Both the position numbers and the translations under genes were made by a program. From the NCBI GenBank assembly GCA_955652345.1, contig CATPBV010000258.1, positions 1 through 5,081 of the forward strand: a DNA stretch of 5,081 nt, written 5' to 3'. Source of the stretch: an uncultured Solirubrobacteraceae bacterium (GTDB taxonomy: Bacteria; Actinomycetota; Thermoleophilia; Solirubrobacterales; Solirubrobacteraceae). This document shows positions 1 through 5,081 of the stretch, in pieces (position 1 is the stretch's first letter; each line of letters begins with the position of its first letter). The notes beneath the pieces were generated by a model, which did no database searches, was not told the DNA's origin, and saw only the letters and a list, made by a program, of their open reading frames with translations.

Positions 1-102
1 GTTGCCGATAACGACCCACGCAGCGAATGCGACCGCGATAACAGCAAGGCCGATTCGGGGCTTGATGCCCCATGCGCTGAGACCTTGAGGCTTGTGACTC
101 AT
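1..102 (-). CDS. Small membrane-anchored protein, N-terminus only (cut by window edge)
   Basis: Reading the minus strand from an ATG at 102-100 gives 34 open codons to the window edge, so the gene is partial. The peptide begins MSHKPQGLSAWG. After a short polar segment with K14 and R16 comes a hydrophobic stretch at about residues 17-33 (IGLAVIAVAFAAWVVIG), which reads as a transmembrane helix or uncleaved signal anchor with its N-terminus in the cytoplasm. An AAGGAG Shine-Dalgarno sequence (minus strand, bases 120-115) lies 12 bases before the ATG, a little far but convincing. The gene is divergent from the flavoprotein operon, and the two share an upstream region. The layout of a basic residue, one helix and then Asn resembles the start of LapA/DUF1049-type small membrane proteins, but it could equally be the first helix of a transporter. 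I do not assign a function. Confidence is in the gene's existence and start, not its role. Confidence 0.6.
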   Translation of the reverse strand, partial: MSHKPQGLSAWGIKPRIGLAVIAVAFAAWVVIGN

Positions 103-114
103 GAGGACCCCACA

Positions 115-120
115 CTCCTT
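115..120 (-). promoter_or_regulatory. Shine-Dalgarno sequence of the left-edge minus-strand gene
   Basis: On the minus strand the bases read AAGGAG, a near-perfect anti-16S match, 12 bases before the ATG at 102. It is the main support for calling the short truncated frame at the left edge a real gene. Confidence 0.55.
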
Positions 121-151
121 ACTTTGAACCTGATGGACGATGGTCAGGCCC

Positions 152-157
152 ATCCTA
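152..157 (-). promoter_or_regulatory. Possible -10 box for the left-edge minus-strand gene
   Basis: The minus strand reads TAGGAT (bases 157 to 152), a TAnnnT hexamer. It would start a transcript near 145 with a leader of about 43 bases that includes the AAGGAG site. The hexamer 17 bases upstream (GTGCGA) matches TTGACA at only three positions, so this is a weak, position-based suggestion. Confidence 0.2.
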
Positions 158-232
158 TGCGTACTCGGCGCCCATCGCACCAGCACCACAAGTCAATGCG
201 AGCGTCGGCCCGCAACGCCCACGGCGACCAGC

Positions 233-254
233 GTCTCGAGGGCGTTCTCGAGAC
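233..254. promoter_or_regulatory. Perfect 8-bp inverted repeat, candidate operator
   Basis: GTCTCGAG (233-240) and CTCGAGAC (247-254) are exact reverse complements separated by six bases (GGCGTT). The outer flanking bases do not extend the symmetry. Each arm contains CTCGAG, itself a palindrome, so the two cores are 12 bases apart on the same strand. The centre is about 74 bases upstream of the proposed start at 318, upstream of the -10-like box, where an activator or a dimeric repressor might sit. The geometry suits a helix-turn-helix dimer (GntR, TetR or IclR types), but no regulator gene is visible in the window. It would lie outside a transcript starting near 318, so an RNA role in that operon is unlikely. 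Confidence 0.45.
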
Positions 255-305
255 CGATCGCGCGCCAGCGCGACGGGTGCCTGTCACGCTCCTGGGAGTG
301 CCGCA

Positions 306-311
306 TATCCT
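306..311 (+). promoter_or_regulatory. -10-like box, possible leaderless start of the operon
   Basis: TATCCT fits the actinobacterial TAnnnT -10 consensus and ends six bases before the ATG at 318, so transcription could begin at or next to the start codon. A four-of-six match to the -35 consensus (CTGTCA, 281-286) exists but with a long 19-base spacing. GGGAG at 294-298 is the only Shine-Dalgarno-like alternative; it lies 13 bases before GTG 312 and 19 before ATG 318, which is too far for good use. Confidence 0.35.
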
Positions 312-317
312 GTGCGC

Positions 318-2738
318 ATGTCGGCGCGAGTCGTCGTCGTCGTCGGGGGTGGCATCACCGGGTGCAGCGTTGCCTACCACCTCGCACGGGCGGGCTGGCA
401 CGATGTGCTCGTACTCGAGAAAGGGGAGCTGACGAGCGGCTCCACGCATCACGCCGCCGGACTGGTGACGCAGTTCAACCCGTCAGCGACGATGATGCGG
501 TTCCGGCGCTACAGCGTTTCGCTGTACAACCAGCTCGGGGTATTCAACACGGTTGGAAGCGTCCGGATCGCGTCGAGCCCCGACTCGTTGCGTGACCTTC
601 AGCGCGCGGTGAGTCGCGCCCGTGCACTTGGACTGGACGCGGAACTACTCGGACCAGACGAAGTACTCGCTCGGCTGCCGTTCGCCTCGCGGGACTCGCT
701 GTACGGCGGTGTCTGGATGGCCGAGGATGGACACGTCGATCCCCACATCACGACCTACGCCCTCGCAGACGCTGCACGCGCGCTCGGTGCGGAGATCCGG
801 ATCCGAACGCGCGTCACGGGAATCGAGCTGGGGAGCCGTCACGAGGTGAGGGCGGTCCTCACGACCGACGAGAAGATCGAGACCGAGCACGTGGTGAACG
901 CCGCCGGAGTGTGGGCACCTCAGGTCGCTGAGATGGTCGGCGCCCGTCTGCCCTCGGTGCCGATCGACCACCAGCACATCCTCATGCAGGCGGTGCGGGG
1001 CGCTGAGGTTCCGAGGGGCAGTCCCTGCTTCCGCGACACGGACAACCTCGTCTACGGCAAAGAGGAGGCCGGCGGAATGCTGATCGGCGGATACGAGCAG
1101 AACCCGGTGGCGCGGTGGACGGACGGAGTGCCGTGGGATCACAGCGCAAGCCCGGTCGAGTCGGATATGGACCGGTTTGCGCCGCTGCTCGAGGGCGCGA
1201 TCAGGCGCTTTCCCTTCCTCGATCGCTCCGGAGTGATCAGGCTGCTGTGTCACCCGGATGCGATGACGCCTGATGGAAACCCACTGCTTGGACCGATGCC
1301 CGGGACGCCCGGTTTCTGGGTCGCCGCCGGCCTGTCGCTGAACGGCTTCGGCGGTGCCGGCGGGATTGGTCGCTCCCTCGCCGAGTGGATCATCGACGGC
1401 GAGCCCGAGCTGGACGTCAACTCGTATCGCGCATGGCGCTTCGGGCTGGCGTATCTCGACCCGTGGTTCGCGACCGCATGCGCCCGCGAGGCGTATCGCT
1501 ACTACTACCGGTTGCGCTATCCGCTCGACGCCGACGAGTGGGGGCGGGGACTGCGGTCAAGTCCATTGCAGGTTCGCCTACAGGAGCTGGGAGCCGTGTT
1601 CGGCACCAAGAACGGCTGGGAGCGTGCCGATCATTTCGAGCCGGGAGGAGGCTGGCGTCGCAGCGGCGCCGATCAGCGACGTTTCGGATGGACCAAGCCG
1701 CCATGGTTCGAGCGGGTCGGGGCGGAGCATGAGGCCTTCCGCGAGCGGGTCGGGATCATCGACATGTCGTCCTTCGGCAAGCTTGACGTAACGGGGCCGG
1801 GTGCGCTGCCGCTGCTCGAGCGCGTATGCGACAGCCGCATCGAGCGAGCGCTCGGAAGCGTGATCTACACGCAGTTCCTAAATCGCCGCGGCGGGATTGT
1901 CGCCGACGTGACGGTGACGCGGCTGGGGGAGCAGAGATTCCGGGTGATCACCGGCGCCGCGACAGTTGACGCCGACCGCGGCTGGCTGGAGCTCAACCTC
2001 CGGCCGCAGGACGGTCCAGTCGAGATCCGCGACTGCAGCGACGAGCTTGCCGTGATCGGCATCTGGGGCCCGTCGTCCCGGACCGTCCTCGGCGCGTGCA
2101 GCGACGACGAAATCTCAAATCAGGTGCTCCCGTTCAGACACGCTCGCCGGATCGATGTCGCCGGTGCCTCCATCCTCGCGCAGCGCATCACGTATGTCGG
2201 TGAGCTCGGCTACGAGCTGTACGTTCCGCGGCAGTGGGCGGTGCAGGTGTGGGACCGGCTCGTCGCCTCCGGGACGGAGCACGGGATCACCCCCGGCGGT
2301 TACCGCGCGCTCGAGTCGCTTCGGCTCGAGAAGGGCTACCGCTACTTCGGCACAGATCTGACGTCCCTGGATACTCCGTACGAGAGCGGGCTCGGCTTCT
2401 GCGTTGCGCTCGACAAAGGCGAGTTCAACGGACGGGCAGCGCTGAGCAGACCGGGGGCCGACGAGCCGTCTCGGCGGCTGCGGACCGTAACCGTAGGAGA
2501 CGAGGAGTATGTGACGGTGTACGGGGGCGAGGCGATCCGTCACAACAGGAGCGTTGTCGGGCGGGTCCGCAGCTGCGGATATGGCTACACGGTGCGCCGC
2601 AACGTGGCGCTTGCGACGCTTCCGGCCGAGCTCGAGCAGGGAACCGAGCTGACGGTGGACGTGTTCGGCGACGCGGTGCCTGCGCGAATCGAACGGGATG
2701 TGCTCTATGAGCCAGATGGGGAGCGCATCCGTGGCTGA
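318..2738 (+). CDS. FAD-dependent N-methyl amine dehydrogenase/oxidase with GcvT domain (dimethylglycine/sarcosine dehydrogenase family)
   Basis: This 806-residue two-part flavoprotein belongs to the dimethylglycine dehydrogenase, sarcosine dehydrogenase and 4-methylaminobutanoate oxidase family (usually about 800-900 residues). Such enzymes oxidise an N-methyl group and pass the one-carbon unit to tetrahydrofolate as 5,10-methylene-THF, or release formaldehyde. Residues about 4-365 form the DAO-type FAD domain: dinucleotide loop GGGITG (10-15), ribose-binding E34, STHHAAG (42-48, covalent-FAD His position H45), DGHVDP (137-142), NAAGVWA (194-200) and TPDGNPLLGP (317-326). A middle linker domain (about 368-430, with RSSPLQ at 413-418) leads to the aminomethyltransferase fold, which has GGIVADVTV with folate-site D530, VGELGYELYVP (627-637), LEKGYR (670-675) and a C-terminal barrel from about 715. 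There is no signal peptide, so it is probably cytoplasmic. GTG 312 is an alternative start in frame; ATG 318 suits the -10 position better. It heads the operon. The exact substrate cannot be read from sequence. Confidence 0.93.
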   Translation: MSARVVVVVGGGITGCSVAYHLARAGWHDVLVLEKGELTSGSTHHAAGLVTQFNPSATMMRFRRYSVSLYNQLGVFNTVGSVRIASSPDSLRDLQRAVSRARALGLDAELLGPDEVLARLPFASRDSLYGGVWMAEDGHVDPHITTYALADAARALGAEIRIRTRVTGIELGSRHEVRAVLTTDEKIETEHVVNAAGVWAPQVAEMVGARLPSVPIDHQHILMQAVRGAEVPRGSPCFRDTDNLVYGKEEAGGMLIGGYEQNPVARWTDGVPWDHSASPVESDMDRFAPLLEGAIRRFPFLDRSGVIRLLCHPDAMTPDGNPLLGPMPGTPGFWVAAGLSLNGFGGAGGIGRSLAEWIIDGEPELDVNSYRAWRFGLAYLDPWFATACAREAYRYYYRLRYPLDADEWGRGLRSSPLQVRLQELGAVFGTKNGWERADHFEPGGGWRRSGADQRRFGWTKPPWFERVGAEHEAFRERVGIIDMSSFGKLDVTGPGALPLLERVCDSRIERALGSVIYTQFLNRRGGIVADVTVTRLGEQRFRVITGAATVDADRGWLELNLRPQDGPVEIRDCSDELAVIGIWGPSSRTVLGACSDDEISNQVLPFRHARRIDVAGASILAQRITYVGELGYELYVPRQWAVQVWDRLVASGTEHGITPGGYRALESLRLEKGYRYFGTDLTSLDTPYESGLGFCVALDKGEFNGRAALSRPGADEPSRRLRTVTVGDEEYVTVYGGEAIRHNRSVVGRVRSCGYGYTVRRNVALATLPAELEQGTELTVDVFGDAVPARIERDVLYEPDGERIRG
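2718..2723 (+). promoter_or_regulatory. Shine-Dalgarno sequence that decides the HAD gene start
   Basis: GGGGAG lies inside the last codons of the flavoprotein gene, seven bases before GTG 2731. The upstream in-frame ATGs at 2698, 2707 and 2716 have no comparable site in front of them, so the GTG is the preferred start even though it is the rarer codon. Confidence 0.55.
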
Positions 2739-3456
2739 GGCGGCGGCAGGTGCCTCCGGCGCGATCCGAGCGATCGTGCTCGATTTCAACGGCACGCTCG
2801 CGCAGGACGACCACCTCGTCGCCCCGCTGTACGTCGACATGTTCGCTTCGGTCGGCGTGCCGCTGACGGTCGAGGAGTATCACCGGGACTTGGCCGCGAT
2901 GCCCGACCGAGAGGTGTCCGAGCTGGCGATCAGAAGAGCCGGGCTGCCGTTCGACGAGGCGCGCCGGGACGCACTCGTGAGCGCAAGGCTCGAGGGGTAC
3001 TTGGCCGCGGTCGCGCAAGCGCCCCCGATCGCTGAGCACACGCTCGAATTCCTGCGCGCCGCGGCCGAGCACGTGCACCTCGCGATCACTTCGGGGGCGT
3101 TTCGCCGCGAGATCGAGCATGTCCTGTGCGCCGCGGGCGTCCGGGACTACTTCAAGGTCGTGGTCTCGATCGACGACGTTGCCAACGGCAAGCCCGATCC
3201 GGAGGGATTCCGCCGCGCGCTTGCCCAGCTGAACGCGGTCACCGGCTCCGATCCGCCGATCGAGCCTCAGCAAACGGTCGCCGTGGAGGACGCGACCGGC
3301 GGTGCGCAGGCCGCGCGCGCCACGGGCATGCGGGTCGCGGCGATCCGCGGACCGGGATACGACTCTGCCAGTGGGCATGCCGAGCTTCTGATCGAGAAGC
3401 TGGACCCGACGTCACTGGAACTGCTGCTTGCGCTCGGATCGACCGAGGCAGAATGA
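2731..3456 (+). CDS. HAD-superfamily hydrolase (subfamily I, helical cap) with Asn in motif I
   Basis: This 241-residue haloacid-dehalogenase-fold protein is probably a cytosolic hydrolase of a phosphorylated small molecule. The motifs are in order: motif I DFNGTL (nucleophile D18), a helical C1 cap at about residues 24-100, motif II ITSGAF (119-124, S121), motif III Lys in NGKPDP (K154) and motif IV VED (E186, D187). Length and layout match phosphoglycolate-phosphatase/beta-phosphoglucomutase-like members. The usual second motif I aspartate (DxD), the general acid in phosphatases, is Asn (N20). This is seen in some HAD proteins and may mean altered chemistry, slow turnover or a non-phosphatase role. 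GTG 2731 overlaps the flavoprotein stop by eight bases; ATG 2698 would add 11 residues with no ribosome site. The gene ends in an ATGA overlap with the kinase, so the three genes are probably co-transcribed and translationally coupled. The substrate is unknown; a phosphoester made by the neighbouring kinase is an inference. Confidence 0.88.
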   Translation: MAEAAAGASGAIRAIVLDFNGTLAQDDHLVAPLYVDMFASVGVPLTVEEYHRDLAAMPDREVSELAIRRAGLPFDEARRDALVSARLEGYLAAVAQAPPIAEHTLEFLRAAAEHVHLAITSGAFRREIEHVLCAAGVRDYFKVVVSIDDVANGKPDPEGFRRALAQLNAVTGSDPPIEPQQTVAVEDATGGAQAARATGMRVAAIRGPGYDSASGHAELLIEKLDPTSLELLLALGSTEAE

Positions 3457-4379
3457 AGACGATGGACCCAGAGCTCGAGCTCATATGCGACCAGGTGCCG
3501 AAGCTGTCCTCCGCGGACCGGCGTGCGGTGCCAATTGCGGGCGGGATGACCAACCGCAACTACCGCGTCAACACGACCAGTGGTGACTACGTGGTTCGTA
3601 TCAGCGTGCGCGAGACCGGAGAGCTCGGCATCGACCGAGACAACGAGCACCACAACTCCGTGCTGGCCGCCAAGGTCGGTGTGGGAGCACCAGTTCTCGC
3701 CCGTGTTGAAAACCCGGAGGCGCTGGTCGTCGGTTTCCTCGAGGGAGTCACACTGGCGCCCCAGGCCTTCAAGGATCCCCGCCGGGTGTCGGCGCTTGCT
3801 GGCGCTCTGAGACGACTCCACGGGGCCTCACGGTTCGCTCGAGACTTCGACATGGTGCAGGTCCAGAACCGCTACCACCAGATCGTCATGAAGAACGGCT
3901 ACCCACTTCCAGCGGAGTACGCCCGGTACGCCGACCGCGCTAAGAGGATGTGCGACCTACTTACGCGCACCCGCGAGCGAACCGTACCCTGCCACAACGA
4001 CCTGATGCCGGGCAACTTCATCGAGTCCGATGGGCCCGGAAGCCACCTCTGGATCGTCGACTACGAGTACTCGGGCAACAACGATCCCTGCTACGACCTC
4101 GGGGACGCGATCAACGAGCTCGAGCTCGATCAGGGCAGCGCGGAGCAGCTGGTCAGCGAGTACCACGGAGGCCCGCGACCGACGGAGCTGGCGCGTGCCA
4201 GGCTGTGGTCCCTAATGTCGAAGTACGGCTGGAGCCTGTGGGGCTCGATCCGGATCGGCACAACCGGCGACCCGGAGATCCGCGAATGGGCTGAGGCGCT
4301 GTGGTCCCGGGCCGTCGCGGAGTTCGAATCACCGGAGTTCGAGCAGCTGATGGATCGCGCGCAGGCTGCAGATCTGTAA
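3453..4379 (+). CDS. Choline/ethanolamine kinase-like phosphotransferase (APH fold, LicA-type)
   Basis: This 308-residue protein-kinase-like small-molecule kinase is expected to move the ATP gamma-phosphate to a hydroxyl of a choline-, ethanolamine- or related amino-alcohol substrate in the cytoplasm. The N-lobe has a nucleotide loop GGMTNRNYRV (30-39), strand YVVRI (46-50) with R49 where protein kinases have Lys, as in LicA-type choline kinases, and a helix Glu in NEHHN (E65). The C-lobe has the Brenner motif CHNDLMPGNF (180-189; catalytic D183, metal-binding N188) and the choline-kinase signature VDYEYSGNNDPCYDLGD (202-218; metal-binding D203). All key residues are present, so it should be active. 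The start ATG 3453 overlaps the HAD stop as ATGA; GAGG at 3445-3448 is four bases upstream. ATG 3462 is an alternative start. The family is clear; the acceptor is not. Choline is the default guess, but the demethylating flavoprotein in the operon fits other methylated amino alcohols as well. Confidence 0.9.
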   Translation: MKTMDPELELICDQVPKLSSADRRAVPIAGGMTNRNYRVNTTSGDYVVRISVRETGELGIDRDNEHHNSVLAAKVGVGAPVLARVENPEALVVGFLEGVTLAPQAFKDPRRVSALAGALRRLHGASRFARDFDMVQVQNRYHQIVMKNGYPLPAEYARYADRAKRMCDLLTRTRERTVPCHNDLMPGNFIESDGPGSHLWIVDYEYSGNNDPCYDLGDAINELELDQGSAEQLVSEYHGGPRPTELARARLWSLMSKYGWSLWGSIRIGTTGDPEIREWAEALWSRAVAEFESPEFEQLMDRAQAADL

Positions 4380-4457
4380 GGCCGAATCTCAGAGGCCCCG
4401 ACGCAGCCGCGCGCCCGCTCGCTCGCGCCTCCGGTGCGTGCGCGTAAGCTGGACGTC
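4380..4457. other. Short GC-rich gap between the kinase and USP-like genes
   Basis: This gap of 78 bases holds no gene. It contains GC-only inverted segments (GCGCG 4409-4413 with CGCGC 4424-4428, loop of ten) but no following T-run, so a terminator cannot be called. A -10-like box lies at its right end, which suggests the USP-like gene can be transcribed separately from the operon. Confidence 0.4.
4445..4450 (+). promoter_or_regulatory. -10-like box, likely leaderless start of the USP-like gene
   Basis: TAAGCT fits TAnnnT and ends seven bases before ATG 4458, which places the transcript start at the A of the start codon. No Shine-Dalgarno sequence is present in the 20 bases before the ATG, consistent with a leaderless mRNA. 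No good -35 element is seen. Confidence 0.45.
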
Positions 4458-4883
4458 ATGGCGTACCGGCACCTCCTGGTCGCCTACGACGGAACATCGG
4501 AGGGAGACGAGGCTGTCCTGGCCGCCGACGCGATCGCGCGCGCAAGCGGAACGCGCTTGACGGTCGTGGTCGTGGTGAGCCTGGAACGGCCCTCCAGATT
4601 TGTCACGCGATGGCCGAGACAGACGAGCGTCTGGAATGACGTCCTGCTCGACCAGGCGCGCGCCGATCTCGACCGGGCGGCGCGACTTCTACGGGCACCA
4701 GCTGAACTCACCTTCCTCTTTGGGTCACCGAGCCAGGCGCTGGCGGATGGCGCAAGGGAGTTCGACTGCGACGCAATCATGCTCCCGGCCCGTCCGCGGA
4801 GCCGCCTCGCGAGAATGTTTGTGCGCGACCGCACGGCCGCCATCCGACGGCGCGTCCCCTGCGAGGTGCTTCGACCTGCTTGA
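4458..4883 (+). CDS. Universal stress protein (UspA-like) domain protein lacking the glycine ATP loop
   Basis: This 141-residue single-domain protein has the length of a standalone universal stress protein. The N-terminus has the family pattern HLLVAYDGTSEGDEAV (5-20, D11) followed by a long helix and a Val-rich strand at 34-40. The C-terminal half keeps the GSPSQALADGA segment (89-99), equivalent to the G-x-P-x-x-x-L turn of the family, and the final strand VPCEVLRPA. Where ATP-binding members have G-x2-G-x9-G-(S/T) it has LPARPRSRLARMFVRDRTAA (109-128), with arginines in place of the glycines, so it probably does not bind ATP in the usual way. The role is unknown; family members are cytosolic and linked to stress or dormancy. 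It appears to have its own promoter, so being next to the catabolic operon may be chance. It converges on a minus-strand gene with a similar C-terminus 25 bases away. Confidence 0.82.
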   Translation: MAYRHLLVAYDGTSEGDEAVLAADAIARASGTRLTVVVVVSLERPSRFVTRWPRQTSVWNDVLLDQARADLDRAARLLRAPAELTFLFGSPSQALADGAREFDCDAIMLPARPRSRLARMFVRDRTAAIRRRVPCEVLRPA

Positions 4884-4908
4884 TCGGGATGCCGCGTGTC
4901 GCCCGTCG

Positions 4909-5081
4909 TCAGGCGCCGACGATACGGACGTCAGCTGCAGTCGACCCGCGCAGCGTGGCCGCGACCGGGTGCGCTCCCCGCGAGAACAACCGCCGGCGCG
5001 CGGGTAGCAGGATGACGTCGAAAGCGCGGCTCACCACCCAGCCCGACAGTGACGTGTCGCCGCCTTCGACGACGACCTCGA
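4909..5081 (-). CDS. USP-like protein, C-terminal part (cut by window edge)
   Basis: On the minus strand a frame is open from the window edge to TGA at 4911-4909, giving 56 residues that end in ADVRIVGA. It is partial; its start lies outside the window. The segment AFDVILLPARRRLFSRGA followed by a helix and a terminal strand ending at VRIVGA matches the C-terminal layout of a universal stress protein. It resembles the convergent neighbour at 4458-4883: DVILLPARRR here, DAIMLPARPR there, with 36 and 37 residues from that Asp to the end. As in the neighbour, the glycine-rich ATP motif is absent. An SGW segment and a Val/Glu-rich strand precede it. The call rests on this local similarity and the clean open frame, so family assignment is moderate. 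It could be another alpha/beta protein whose end looks alike by chance. Confidence 0.5.
   Translation of the reverse strand, partial: EVVVEGGDTSLSGWVVSRAFDVILLPARRRLFSRGAHPVAATLRGSTAADVRIVGA

Larger units (their letters stand above)
103..317. other. Divergent intergenic regulatory region
   Basis: This stretch separates the minus-strand membrane protein from the plus-strand flavoprotein operon. I see no convincing gene in it: the open frames on either strand have no good ribosome binding site and give Arg/Ser/His-rich low-complexity peptides typical of out-of-frame GC-rich DNA. It holds possible start signals for both flanking genes and a perfect inverted repeat at 233-254. A weaker 5-bp inverted repeat (CCTGA 129-133, TCAGG 144-148) lies in the presumed leader of the minus-strand gene. 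Confidence 0.6.

Noticed and set aside
645..1253. Long minus-strand open frame of about 200 codons opposite the flavoprotein gene
   Set aside because: It lies antisense within a well-supported conserved gene, and its product is His/Arg/Val-rich without recognisable motifs; long antisense frames are expected at this GC content.
2425..3378. Minus-strand open frame of 317 codons across the flavoprotein/HAD junction
   Set aside because: The plus-strand HAD motifs are complete in the opposite frame, and the antisense product is arginine-rich low-complexity sequence with no start signal; it is a shadow frame.
3126..3452. Extension of the kinase frame upstream to 3126
   Set aside because: The added residues are a frame-shifted reading of the HAD gene (Arg/Gly/Ala-rich, no homology pattern), and the kinase N-lobe begins naturally after ATG 3453.
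3471..3482. Palindrome GAGCTCGAGCTC, which also occurs at 4116-4127 in the same gene
   Set aside because: Both copies encode Glu-Leu-Glu-Leu with the preferred codons GAG and CTC, so codon bias explains them; neither lies in a regulatory position.
4392..4431. GC-rich inverted segments after the kinase gene as a possible intrinsic terminator
   Set aside because: The outer GAGGC/GCCTC stem is five pairs with a 30-base loop, the inner GCGCG/CGCGC stem competes with it, and no T-run follows.
4904..4921. CGTCG ... CGACG hairpin between the convergent USP-like genes as a bidirectional terminator
   Set aside because: The stem is only five pairs with an eight-base loop, overlaps the coding end of the minus-strand gene, and has no T-run on either side.
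1..5081. CRISPR array, tRNA, rRNA, insertion sequence or phage signature
   Set aside because: No regularly spaced direct repeats, no tRNA-like cloverleaf or rRNA sequence noticed, no transposase-like protein and no terminal inverted repeats were seen by eye; the region reads as ordinary chromosomal metabolic genes.

Overview
The window is GC-rich DNA with dense, strongly GC-biased coding. It probably comes from a high-GC actinobacterium. TAnnnT -10-like hexamers lie 6-7 bases upstream of two ATG starts with little or no Shine-Dalgarno sequence, the pattern of leaderless transcripts common in that phylum. A Thermoleophilia/Solirubrobacterales-type soil lineage is a guess only.

Layout. (1) At the left edge, on the minus strand, is the first 34 codons of a small membrane-anchored protein of unknown function. 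(2) A divergent intergenic region of about 215 bp carries a perfect 8-bp inverted repeat (233-254) and a -10-like box, and looks like a regulatory region. (3) A compact three-gene plus-strand operon follows: a flavoprotein of the dimethylglycine/sarcosine dehydrogenase family with a C-terminal aminomethyltransferase (GcvT-like) folate domain (318-2738), a HAD-superfamily hydrolase (2731-3456) and a choline-kinase/APH-fold small-molecule kinase (3453-4379). The reading frames overlap by 8 and 4 bases, so translation is probably coupled. (4) After a 78-bp gap comes a separately promoted universal-stress-protein-like gene (4458-4883). (5) A convergent minus-strand gene enters from the right edge. 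Only its C-terminal 56 residues are visible, and they resemble the C-terminus of the preceding USP-like protein, including a shared LPAR motif.

How the genes may work together. The flavoprotein is expected to remove an N-methyl group oxidatively from a methylated amine and pass the one-carbon unit to tetrahydrofolate. The linked kinase and HAD protein suggest that a hydroxylated amine or a phosphorylated derivative (choline-, ethanolamine- or methylaminoalcohol-like) is handled in the same pathway. The substrate cannot be read from the sequence. The most notable points are the HAD protein's Asn in place of the usual second motif I Asp, a His-His flavinylation motif where Trp-His is usual, the operator-like inverted repeat, and a convergent pair of divergent USP-like genes that have lost the glycine-rich ATP loop.
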